DNA of 42,182 nucleotides from Fragilaria crotonensis. Lineage: Eukaryota > Bacillariophyta > Fragilariophyceae > Fragilariales > Fragilariaceae. The stretch's first letter is position 1. The number at the start of each line of letters is the position of its first letter. Under the pieces are notes generated by a model. The model saw nothing but the letters and a program-made list of their open reading frames with translations, searched no databases and was not told the origin of the DNA. Shown one piece after another: positions 20,426 through 29,253 of the stretch. The DNA is taken from assembly GCA_022925895.1 (NCBI GenBank), contig JAKSYS010000556.1, positions 1 through 42,182 of the forward strand, read 5' to 3'. The position numbers and the translations under genes are program-made.

Positions 20426-20486
20426 TGCCGGTACCGAACAATAAAAATGAACACAAGCGTCATCCTATGGTACTGGTACTTGTACA

Positions 20487-20491
20487 ATATA
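20487..20491. repeat. Target site duplication, left (ATATA)
   Basis: ATATA immediately before LTR1 matches ATATA at 26464-26468 immediately after LTR2. A 5-bp duplication is typical of LTR-retrotransposon integrases. Confidence 0.85.
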
Positions 20492-21391
20492 TGACAGACT
20501 TCCAGTATCGCCCTACATATTTTTACATCTATCCCGATCCCTAACTGTCGCCCGTGTGCACAGTAAAACGTTACATCCGTGCTCCAGTAACCAGTGCGAC
20601 ACTGCACGACTGGAATCAAAACTCTCGTCGATTTGAATTTCATGTTCATCTCATCCCATGAGATTGAACACTCATTTTCAAACGAGACTCAACGCCTCGT
20701 GTACCGACGACCACACCGCGGCACGAAACGACGTCTCCGAGAAACGAGGAGTGTTCCTCATTGTTCCAAAGGAACACTCCCCATCTATCAGACCTCTCAT
20801 CCCTTGGTGCACCTCTCCTTCTTCTCACAATTGTCGAAATTACTCATTTTAGTGCCACTTACCTTTTTTCTGCACATACTGTGAATATTGCACATCATGA
20901 ATGAAATTGACCATGACGAATTTTACCGCCGGTCGTCAAATTGTCAACCTCACCATACTGTACATATATCAGTAGTCAGTACGACGGTACTCACTATTAC
21001 GACAGCACACAACACAGCAATCAGTACAGCAGTACTTTTTGCACATCACTTCCTCTGCCCGGCCATAGTCCGTGCACGTCTGAGTCTATCGTTACCGTAC
21101 ATAACGATAAACTATTAGACAGTGCCCACTATGACCAAAGCAATATTCTTACTAGTCAGTCCTTCGCACATTTATGTAGCGATAGACAGACAGATAGTAT
21201 ACGTATCGTTATCTGTAGCAGTAGACAGCATTGTATTGCTGTACCGTACACAGATACACTAAGCAGTAGTCAGTGTCGTACTAGACACTTACCTACTGGG
21301 GGCGTACCCCGTAACGGTTACGTCCTGGTTCTTAACCCGAACCCTATGCCGACCTGCGCGTCGCTAGGTTCCGTTAACCCGAACCATATCA
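20492..21391 (+). repeat. 5' LTR
   Basis: It begins TGACAGACTTCCAG and ends CGAACCATATCA. It differs from the 3' LTR by small indels (for example CTCGTGTACCG against CTCGTACCG) and a few substitutions. It contains the inverted motif AGTGTTCCT...AGGAACACT near 20750-20778, a short hairpin conserved in both LTRs. Confidence 0.95.
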
Positions 21392-21409
21392 TGGTTGCTC
21401 GCCAGGTTG
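21392..21409 (+). promoter_or_regulatory. Candidate primer-binding site
   Basis: TGGTTGCTCGCCAGGTTG directly follows the LTR; TGG at this place fits pairing to a tRNA CCA end. The motif is partly repeated downstream (CTGGTAGCTC, CTGGTTGCTC). I cannot name the tRNA. Confidence 0.4.
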
Positions 21410-21653
21410 CTATCCTGGTAGCTCACCTGGTTGCTCGCGACGAAACTCCGAGCCTATTCAATTTATATTTGGTGCCTAGCACCAATTTAAATTGTTCTAA
21501 CCTTTGTTCTTTCCCCTTCCAGCTCAACTTTTATACCAGCAGTACATGTTCCTACTGCCAGAGAATTGAAATTCTCATTCCTTGTGCTCACTTTTTTTTG
21601 CAAAACTTGTCTAACCCAACTCACCCTTCATCCTCAACTTTGCAACTCTCACC

Positions 21654-22622
21654 ATGGTCAACCCAGCACTAACCCATTTGCCTCCAACTGAGGCCAACTG
21701 CCCACCCACCCATTGTGTCAAACCAACAAAGCACATGGCGAACTATGTTGCCGCCGACGGCGACATTACAGCTCCTTTTGATGCACTCAAAAATGCTGTC
21801 CTACCTTTCAAGAAGCATTCCTTTTCCTATGTTGCAACTTCTAACACTTCTTCCATTGCTGAATCTAACACCTACAGGCCCAAGAAGAGCCCCAAGCAAG
21901 CTCCAGGCCATTTTCAGCACACCGCAACGGCCCTGACTCCTGAGCAAGAGTCCGCCGTCATCTCGCGTTTTCTTGAAACCATCGATCAAGAACGCCTCCA
22001 AGACACCAACACCAACAACAGAGTTAACTACGCCTGCGAACTCTCCTACGAAGCAGGATCTACCGATATGGGTCGCTCCCATTCTCTATCCATCGAACCA
22101 GGCGCCATCTACGACAACGCAGCCGCCAAATTCCAAGACAATCAAGACAACAACGCGCGCAATACCTTCGCTTCCACCATCATCCCGCGCCAAGAAGACC
22201 TCCAACTCGCCTCCTACGAAAGGCCTATCAAGAACCAACGTGTCAGATTCAATTTTAACGTCGAAACCATCAAGATCAAGAACAACAATGAAGTCGCGAA
22301 ATGCGACTCTTTCAAGATTCCGGCGACGAACGCCGAAGACCTCCACTGCGACAAGAGGGGTATCATCCAAACCGCCTTCAAAAAGGCTCTCCAATGCATG
22401 TCCACAATCAAAATTCCGACGAATACTCGAGGAGAAATAGTCCGAACAGTGGACTGCATCAAAGAATTAGCGCAGAACGTACGTTTTAATACGCCGTGCA
22501 AGCGCGAAGCTCGCAAGAGCGATTCTGACGACGACATCAATCAAGCGAAGCCAGAGCTTCCCACAACATGTCTTCTTTTCTTCAGGCGCCAAGAATTGGC
22601 AGAGAACAAGCAAAAACAATAA
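21654..22622 (+). CDS. LTR element ORF, N-terminal Gag-region protein
   Basis: A 322-residue frame from ATG 21654 (MVNPALTHLPPTEANC), 262 nt downstream of the LTR. It is polar and rich in Asn, Thr, Pro and Lys, without a named domain. A middle block reads as a possible helical region (ALTPEQESAVISRFLETIDQ). It ends in a basic Gln/Lys tail and overlaps the next frame by 55 nt. The DNA between about 21960 and 22560 is noticeably richer in GC than its surroundings. I infer that it is the first part of a polyprotein or a separate accessory protein. Confidence 0.55.
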   Translation: MVNPALTHLPPTEANCPPTHCVKPTKHMANYVAADGDITAPFDALKNAVLPFKKHSFSYVATSNTSSIAESNTYRPKKSPKQAPGHFQHTATALTPEQESAVISRFLETIDQERLQDTNTNNRVNYACELSYEAGSTDMGRSHSLSIEPGAIYDNAAAKFQDNQDNNARNTFASTIIPRQEDLQLASYERPIKNQRVRFNFNVETIKIKNNNEVAKCDSFKIPATNAEDLHCDKRGIIQTAFKKALQCMSTIKIPTNTRGEIVRTVDCIKELAQNVRFNTPCKREARKSDSDDDINQAKPELPTTCLLFFRRQELAENKQKQ

Positions 22623-23662
22623 TGGCAATGTTGGACAAGTTCCAAGTCCAAAATTGCAAATTCTCCTCTGAGTGCCTCTCCAAGTCTCCAGAACTGCTGA
22701 ATCTACCTCCAAGTACTACAATGATGCAGCTTCCTATGAGATTGGAAGAACTTCACAGAATTTCTTTCCCAACTTTACCTGAGAAGGTCATTCCATTTGT
22801 AAGGCACCATAACAAAGCAGTCATACAGCATGACAGAATCCTTATCTTGCCTGTGACCCCTCCGGTTACAACTTCCCATCAAACTGCCAGCACTTCAATT
22901 GCTACTCAGAATGATGAGAACACCCCCCTCCACGCTGACACCATCAATGGCCCTGTTCCGCACGACAGAATTGGTCCGATGTCCGAACGCGATCCCGCAT
23001 TCGAAAATGCCGTTAACCTTAACTTCAACGACGACATTTCTGATAACGGCCTTGACATAGGTAACATGTCATGCGGAATCCGATGGAAACGAACGATGAC
23101 AGAGATATTCATCAAGACTCCCCCGGACGAGAAATCGAAATTCCCTACGTCGAACTCCCCTCCCACGCCGCCTTACACAGACAAGACTCCCGCGGACACC
23201 ACCTACGAATCTGCGGACATGCTGACGACTACGATTCCAGCACAGCCACAGACTACGTCCGCCTTCCGCCACCCGCCGGACACCAAGATCTACCGTGACT
23301 CGGACATCAAGCACAAGAAAACTACCCAATTCTCAGTCACACTTCCACAATTTTTGAACAGAAAGCCTGTAGCTTTTGAAAGCTGCAATCCCTTCAGTTT
23401 TCTGTCAATTGCTGAGAACTCTCACAAGTTGCATCCCACCACCGACAGCGCCTCCGATTGCCTACTATCTACGACTGCAGGCATCACCAACTTGATCAAG
23501 ACAATGTCACAAAATCCCCAGAATACCCATACACAAACAAGACACCAGAGACACTCCTTCATGTCATTCCTGGTGAGTCTAGTTCTGTGTGTTCAAATGA
23601 TGAAAACAAAGAAAATCTATTACTTGCAACTCACTTACTCCTCCTGGCCACAGACACAATGA
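22568..23662 (+). CDS. LTR element ORF, unknown polar protein
   Basis: A 364-residue frame from ATG 22568 (MSSFLQAPRIGREQ), overlapping the upstream frame. It has a short helical start, then long Pro/Thr/Ser-rich segments (TPPVTTSHQTASTSIATQN, PPTPPYTDKTPADTTYES). It has no catalytic signature of protease, integrase or RT. The C-terminal 60 residues are hydrophobic and may be read out of the original frame. It may be the middle part of a long Gag, or cargo replacing pol. Confidence 0.45.
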   Translation: MSSFLQAPRIGREQAKTIMAMLDKFQVQNCKFSSECLSKSPELLNLPPSTTMMQLPMRLEELHRISFPTLPEKVIPFVRHHNKAVIQHDRILILPVTPPVTTSHQTASTSIATQNDENTPLHADTINGPVPHDRIGPMSERDPAFENAVNLNFNDDISDNGLDIGNMSCGIRWKRTMTEIFIKTPPDEKSKFPTSNSPPTPPYTDKTPADTTYESADMLTTTIPAQPQTTSAFRHPPDTKIYRDSDIKHKKTTQFSVTLPQFLNRKPVAFESCNPFSFLSIAENSHKLHPTTDSASDCLLSTTAGITNLIKTMSQNPQNTHTQTRHQRHSFMSFLVSLVLCVQMMKTKKIYYLQLTYSSWPQTQ

Positions 23663-24342
23663 TGTGAATGTAGCAACAGAGGATTATTGCAATGTGATAA
23701 GATATGAATTGAGAAACAACAAAGCCTTTGCAAACACAATGCCCTTGCTGTTCAAACTCCCAGATCATTAATTTTACCCGAAAAAATCCGAAAACGCAGA
23801 CATCAACAACAAACGCTCCGTCAACCGAAAATGCACCTCCAGAAGGAGCAAATGCTCACCAAGAAGTGCACCACCCAATGTTTGCAAACACGCCAACTAA
23901 TTGTGAAACATTTTTGATGACAATGAGCATGAAAACAATGATGATGATCTGCCTCAAATTCCTTAACCTCCCCAGATGGTGCCCTGACATCATCAACCAG
24001 AACCGACTTCACATATCCACCGATTGAAGACTCACAAGGACGCTCCTGAAATATGCCAAGATTGCAAACCTTCAGGAACTTAGCTTCCCAACTGACCTTC
24101 TCTCACGAAGACGACAATTCAATGCCTTCATGGATAACCTCCGAATCATATGCAGCATATCACCATGGACACGCCAAGTCTTTGACCTTTGGCCGAGACA
24201 AATCAATTACTCTCATCCATGTGTTGGTATTGCAATCTTCAATCTGATTTTCAGCAACATCTGTGAGCCCTGCCAGACACACATTATTGACTGTTCCCAG
24301 ATGCCAGAACAGCCATTCTGACTCTAAGACGTCACTGTGCAC

Positions 24343-25346
24343 CGCTCACCCAAGATCACATTGAACGCACGCGAATCCTTCTACTCCATCAAGCAAGGAC
24401 ATCAAGAAGTTGCAACATCCTACTTGAATCGCATTCGACATTATCGCGCGACTGTTATCACGCCGGAATCACAAACACCGATGCTGATATAATCAAACGA
24501 GCCATTCATGGCGGCAGCAATCACCACTTCTATGCTGCTTCCTACCAACGCTTTGATGCCGACATCCGTCGAGCAGAATTACATGACAAAGAACTACCAA
24601 CATTTGCGGAACTTGAGAGCCACTTATTGAATATTGATGATTCCTGTGGACTTACTCTCCCTTCCCAAAACCAGCACAATTACAACCAACATGCAAATTC
24701 TGCACACCAACCTTCATCAAGTCTGCCTTTTCAACATCAAGGCACAACTTATGATGATTTTCCACCACATCAACAGCAAGCCTTCACCAGTTCTTCAATG
24801 ATGCAACCAAATGCAGCCAAAAACAAGAACAGGCCACCAAATCATTTTCAAAATCAAACAAACAATCTGGCCTCTGAACATCCAAGAAGACAAAACAATG
24901 ACAATGATTGCAGTATTGCAATGCAACAGCCTCAACCTTTTCAAAAGCAACATTGCAACACAAGACCTCATTTCAGACAAAATTCTTCAAACAATGCAAA
25001 TCAAAGGCGTCCTCCAGATAATTTCAGCTCACCCAATGCTGCAAATATTACATGCTACAATTGTGGACAACTTGGCCACTATGCTAATCGATGCATAACC
25101 GTCAACAGATCACAAAACAGCAACCACGGAGGACTCCCAAACACAAATCCAAACAATGATGAAACCGCACCCCACAACCAACGTGCTTATTACATCACTG
25201 ATTCAATTCCATCTCAATCACATGCTTTTCACCATCAAGCATACATTGCATCCTGCAATGACCAGGGCAACTTCAACTGCCCAAAACCAGTTACTTCATG
25301 GCCTGATATCAACACCCCTGAGCAGATGGCAATCAACAGAGTATAA
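24343..25346 (+). pseudogene. gag: Gag capsid-nucleocapsid region with CCHC zinc knuckle
   Basis: One frame reads LTLRRHCAPLTQDHIERTRE and SFYSIKQGHQEVATSYLNRI, which has the look of the Retrotrans_gag helical domain. Near 24445 the reading must shift, then continues DADIIKRAIHGGSNHHFYAA, AELHDKELPTFAELESHLLN, a long Asn/Gln-rich linker, and the zinc knuckle CYNCGQLGHYANRC (CX2CX4HX4C) at about 25050-25092. It ends at 25346, 225 nt before LTR2. Without the frameshift it would be a standard capsid plus nucleocapsid. No protease or RT follows. Confidence 0.75.
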
Positions 25347-25559
25347 CTCAATGATTTCTAACCATCAGTTCCAATATCTCCATACAGGCCAACAACAAGA
25401 CACACTACACATCAACTACACTGAAAACCTTGTGAATCACACTTCACAGACATTCCCAAAAAAATGCAAGTCTCACCAAAAAAAAACAATCTTCAGATCA
25501 AAAGATTCTGTATGTTTCCAAAGCAAATGCTACAACATCAGAAATCAACAGAGATTTGA

Positions 25560-25570
25560 TTCAAGAGGGG
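25560..25570 (+). promoter_or_regulatory. Polypurine tract
   Basis: TTCAAGAGGGG lies directly before TG of the 3' LTR. Purine runs at this position prime plus-strand DNA synthesis in LTR retrotransposons. Confidence 0.7.
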
Positions 25571-26463
25571 TGACAGACTTCCAGTATCGCCCTACATATT
25601 TTTTACATCTATCCCGATCCCTAACTGTCGCCCGTGTGCACAGTAAAACGTTACATCCGTGCTCCAGTAACCAGTGCGACACTGCACGACTGGAATCAAA
25701 ACTCTCGTCGATTTGAATTTCATGTTCATCTCATCCCATGAGATTGAACACTCATTTTCAAACGAGACTCAACGCCTCGTACCGACGACCACACCGCGGC
25801 ACGAAACGACGTCTCCGAGAAACGAGGAGTGTTCCTCATTGTTCCAAAGGAACACTCCCATCTATCAGACCTCTCATCCCTGTGCACCTCTCCTCTTCTC
25901 ACAATTGTCGAAATAATTCATTTTAGTGCCACTTACCTTTTCTGCACATACTGTGAATATTGCACATCATGAATGAAATTGACCATGACGAATTTTACCG
26001 CCGGTCGTCAAATTGTCAACCTCACCATACTGTACATATATCAGTAGTCAGTACGACGGTACTCACTATTACGACAGCACACAACACGGCAATCAGTACA
26101 GCAGTACTTTTTGCACATCACTTCCTCTGCCCGGCCATAGTCCGTGCACGTCTGAGTCTATCGTTACCGTACATAACGATAAACTATTAGACAGTGCCCA
26201 CTATGACCAAAGCAATATTCTTACTAGTCAGTCCTTCGCACATTTATGTAGCGATAGACAGACAGATAGTATACGTATCGTTATCTGTAGCGGTAGACAG
26301 CATTGTATTGCTGTACCGTACACAGATACACTAAGCAGTAGTCAGTGTCGTACTAGACACTTACCTACTGGGGGCGTACCCCGTAACGGTTACGTCCTGG
26401 TTCTTAACCCGAACCCTATGCCGACCTGCGCTTCGCTAGGTTCCGTTAACCCGAACCATATCA
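25571..26463 (+). repeat. 3' LTR
   Basis: 893 bp, beginning TGACAGACTTCCAG and ending CGAACCATATCA, near-identical to 20492-21391. Confidence 0.95.
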
Positions 26464-26468
26464 ATATA
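26464..26468. repeat. Target site duplication, right (ATATA)
   Basis: ATATA directly after LTR2, matching 20487-20491. Confidence 0.85.
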
Positions 26469-27156
26469 CTCCGTGAACATGCATGCTGCTTTCATACATC
26501 ATGCAGTACGAGGTACTACAGTCTACAGTACAAGTTACAAGGTATGACAGTGGTCCCCAAGGATTTAAATCCTTGTCTGTGATTGGTTAGCAACCACTTC
26601 AAACTCATGCACCGGCCGGGCATGGAGCTGGTGACACAGCCACCGCGAACAACGGTTATATAGGAGACGAGACAGCCACAAATTTTTAGTACTTGTTCCT
26701 GTATTCGTATCACATGGTATTCAGTAATACAGTATTGTGTCTTGCATTCTCAAGGTGCGAGAGGAGACAAAAAAAACATATGGAATCCAATCGACATCGA
26801 CAATTGACCAGGGCGTGCAATTACAACAGCAAGGTTCGCACTATTTTCGACTCGTACCTTTGCCCGTTGACTCTCGACACATTTGCTTCTCTTCTGTATC
26901 TCTTGGTCAGGTGGAGAGAAAAGATTGTTGCAGCGCATGAATAAGTGATTGTTGTGCAGATTGACAAGAAGAAGAAACGAACGAATTGGGAACTCTGAAA
27001 ATCAGAATTTCTGGCGATCATTCCAGGGAGACCACATCGAGAAGGATATCAAGTCGTGAGTAATTGACTGCGCATTCACAATTCACACAAGATTCAACAA
27101 GTACTGGCGTAACATACATACATCTGCGTTTGATTCACTTCCCTACAATACGGAAC
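26469..27156. other. Upstream region of the TMEM184-like gene
   Basis: No gene is recognised. It includes an 18-bp perfect palindrome CAAGGATTTAAATCCTTG at 26558-26575 and GTAC motifs near 26500-26535. The promoter and 5' UTR of the gene starting at 27157 must lie here, between it and the retrotransposon LTR. Confidence 0.45.
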
Positions 27157-29124
27157 ATGTCGATGTACGAGGATATTGTCGATGACGATGGTGAACCTTT
27201 TATTGCTCCGACGCTTCGAAGCAAGAAGAAATCATCTGAATTGGGTGTCGGTGTGTGCACCAATAGGGTCATCATTCTATTGCTTGTGGCGCTTTTGGCA
27301 GCAGGTGGAATTTGCTTTCAATCGGAGCTGACCGAACAGGCGAACCAAATCCGGACGGACGAATCCACGATCTTGAAACTCCAAGAGGTGATTAAGGGAC
27401 ATGAAGAAGTGATTCAAAGGTTTAATACATCTGTCACGAACAGCGATGTCATGGATCAACTGCACGACTTGAAGGTTCAACTCAGAATGAATCAGAAGGA
27501 TCTTACTGATCAAGTAAATTACGTTAAGCTGAATGTTGAGGCACAGTTGAAGGATACGATGGATCAACTCAATCGAACAGTCGCTGAAGCGGAAGGCGCA
27601 ATCAACGCAGAGGTTGAGATGGTCAAAGCGGACGTAGAAAGCTATGTCAGGACGACACAAGACCAATTCAGCATGGAGAATTCATTCATGGTCTACCAAT
27701 TGGCTGGAACCTTTACGTTGTTAAGCTGTTTGATCAGCATGTGGCACATGACGGCGCATCTCCGCAAGTTCAATGAACCCACAGTTCAGAGAAAGATTCT
27801 TGCTATCCTATGGATGTGTCCGATTTACGCAATCACATCCTGGTTCAGTCTGGTCTTTCGACCTGCGGAAGGCTACCTTGCAATTATCAAGGATTTCTAC
27901 GAAGCCTATGTTATTTATCAATTCTTGAGTTTTTGCATTGCAGTTCTGGGACGAGGCGATCGCGAAGCGGTAGTGCAGATATTGACGAAACATGCCTCGC
28001 ACCTATCGCCTCCCTTTCGTTTCGATTCCTTATGCAACAAGAATCCTTATGATAGTGACCGAGCCCTCGCGGGCGCTGTTTTGCTACAGTGCCAAAGCTT
28101 CGCGATGCAATTTGTGTTTTTGAAGCCAACCACGACTCTTGCTGCCTTCGTTTTGGACAAGATACAATATTATGGACCCACCGGCAACCCTATGGATTAT
28201 CGCTCGCCGCAGGTTTACATTGTTGGATTGCAGAATTTGAGTGTTTTCATTGCGTTCACGGGTCTCTTGAAATTCTACCATGCGGTTGACAAGGACCTTG
28301 CTTGGTGTCGTCCGTTCGCGAAGTTCCTATGTATCAAGGGAGTCGTCTTTATGACGTTCTGGCAAGGACTTGCAATCAGCGTCTTGGCGCAAACTACGGA
28401 CGTCGGTGGCAACGATTCCTCCCAATGGGCGCGATCCGCTCAAAACTTTTTGATTTGCTTGGAGATGCTCTTGTTCAGCATTGCTCATTTCTACACGTTT
28501 CCCACGGACGAGTGGGAAGAGGGGTACAGAGCCTCCCATGAAGGCGGGAAGTTCGGAGATACTATTGCATTGGGTGATTTCTTTCAAGATTTGAAACTCA
28601 TTCTACAAACTCAAAAGAAAAAGAAGAAGAAGAAGTCAGACGATGATAGCTTGGCTACTCTTGATGAAGCGGAGGAGGAGGATGAGGAGGATCTCATGTC
28701 CACGTCGAATGGAGGAAGTGTTTACGACGAAGAAAAGGCCATTAAGGATTTGAAGAAAGCCCTGCAAGATGCAGATGAGGATACCTGTGAACGAATGGGT
28801 GCCTTGGCAGATCGTATTCCGGATGACGGAGCCGACGCAGTCGCCGCCAGGAGCACTGTAGATGGCGACGGCGAGGACGACCAATATGATCCTGATGCAC
28901 CCATGGGACAATATTCAGGTGGTTCGGAGCCTGCGTGGATGGCTGCAATCAAGGAAGTCGACGAGCTGGTAGTATCAGAACGAACGAGTTTGTTGAGCCC
29001 CCAACACGCTGAATCGTCGCTCCAGGAGATCCGATCACCCAACGATCAGCTTTTGAGACCTAGCATCTTCACTACTCTGAGCGAGGTCGCGCGGACAAAT
29101 CCTTACACTTACGACGAGAAGTAA
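27157..29124 (+). CDS. TMEM184 / organic solute transporter alpha family membrane protein
   Basis: A 655-residue protein from ATG 27157 (MSMYEDIVDDDGEP); the frame is open upstream but has no earlier ATG. TM1 is at about 39-54 (IILLLVALLAAGGICF). A predicted coiled coil of about 120 residues follows (55-175), then the Solute_trans_a (PF03619) core: AGTFTLLSCLISMWHM, RKILAILWMCPIYAITSWFS, KDFYEAYVIYQFLSFCIAVL, with further membrane helices to about residue 470 and family blocks such as KFLCIKGVVFMTFWQG and EMLLFSIAHFYTFP. The cytosolic tail has a run of Lys, then acidic stretches and Ser-rich segments. In animals and plants this family is linked to solute/steroid transport or vacuolar-membrane trafficking. 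The coiled-coil insert after TM1 is unusual. The gene is convergent with the DDHD gene. Confidence 0.9.
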   Translation: MSMYEDIVDDDGEPFIAPTLRSKKKSSELGVGVCTNRVIILLLVALLAAGGICFQSELTEQANQIRTDESTILKLQEVIKGHEEVIQRFNTSVTNSDVMDQLHDLKVQLRMNQKDLTDQVNYVKLNVEAQLKDTMDQLNRTVAEAEGAINAEVEMVKADVESYVRTTQDQFSMENSFMVYQLAGTFTLLSCLISMWHMTAHLRKFNEPTVQRKILAILWMCPIYAITSWFSLVFRPAEGYLAIIKDFYEAYVIYQFLSFCIAVLGRGDREAVVQILTKHASHLSPPFRFDSLCNKNPYDSDRALAGAVLLQCQSFAMQFVFLKPTTTLAAFVLDKIQYYGPTGNPMDYRSPQVYIVGLQNLSVFIAFTGLLKFYHAVDKDLAWCRPFAKFLCIKGVVFMTFWQGLAISVLAQTTDVGGNDSSQWARSAQNFLICLEMLLFSIAHFYTFPTDEWEEGYRASHEGGKFGDTIALGDFFQDLKLILQTQKKKKKKKSDDDSLATLDEAEEEDEEDLMSTSNGGSVYDEEKAIKDLKKALQDADEDTCERMGALADRIPDDGADAVAARSTVDGDGEDDQYDPDAPMGQYSGGSEPAWMAAIKEVDELVVSERTSLLSPQHAESSLQEIRSPNDQLLRPSIFTTLSEVARTNPYTYDEK

Positions 29125-29253
29125 TTTTTTGGATGCCCAGGGGCGGGTTATATGCGAACGAATGTGTCTCTACTTTGTCTATTAGGAAAATTCATACGAA
29201 ATAGGATTTATGCTCCCGACAGTTGAACCGTAATCTAAAAATGTGCAATTATG

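Larger units (their letters stand above)
20492..26463 (+). mobile_element. LTR retrotransposon encoding Gag only
   Basis: The element is 5972 bp with LTRs of 900 and 893 bp, TG...CA ends, a 5-bp target duplication ATATA, TGG directly after LTR1 (possible primer site) and AAGAGGGG directly before LTR2 (polypurine tract). The 4179-bp interior encodes Gag-type sequence ending in a CCHC zinc knuckle. I find no protease DTG/DSG, integrase HHCC/DDE, RT YxDD or RNase H motif in any forward frame. It therefore resembles terminal-repeat elements with gag only, which depend on another element's Pol. The two LTRs differ at only about 15 places by eye, including small indels, so insertion was recent. Confidence 0.9.

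Noticed and set aside
20487-20491. Idea that the YR element and the LTR element are one composite
   Set aside because: Each has its own complete ends; the ATATA duplication belongs only to the LTR element.
26540-26650. Possible tRNA near the palindrome at 26558
   Set aside because: No cloverleaf with proper A and B boxes could be drawn.
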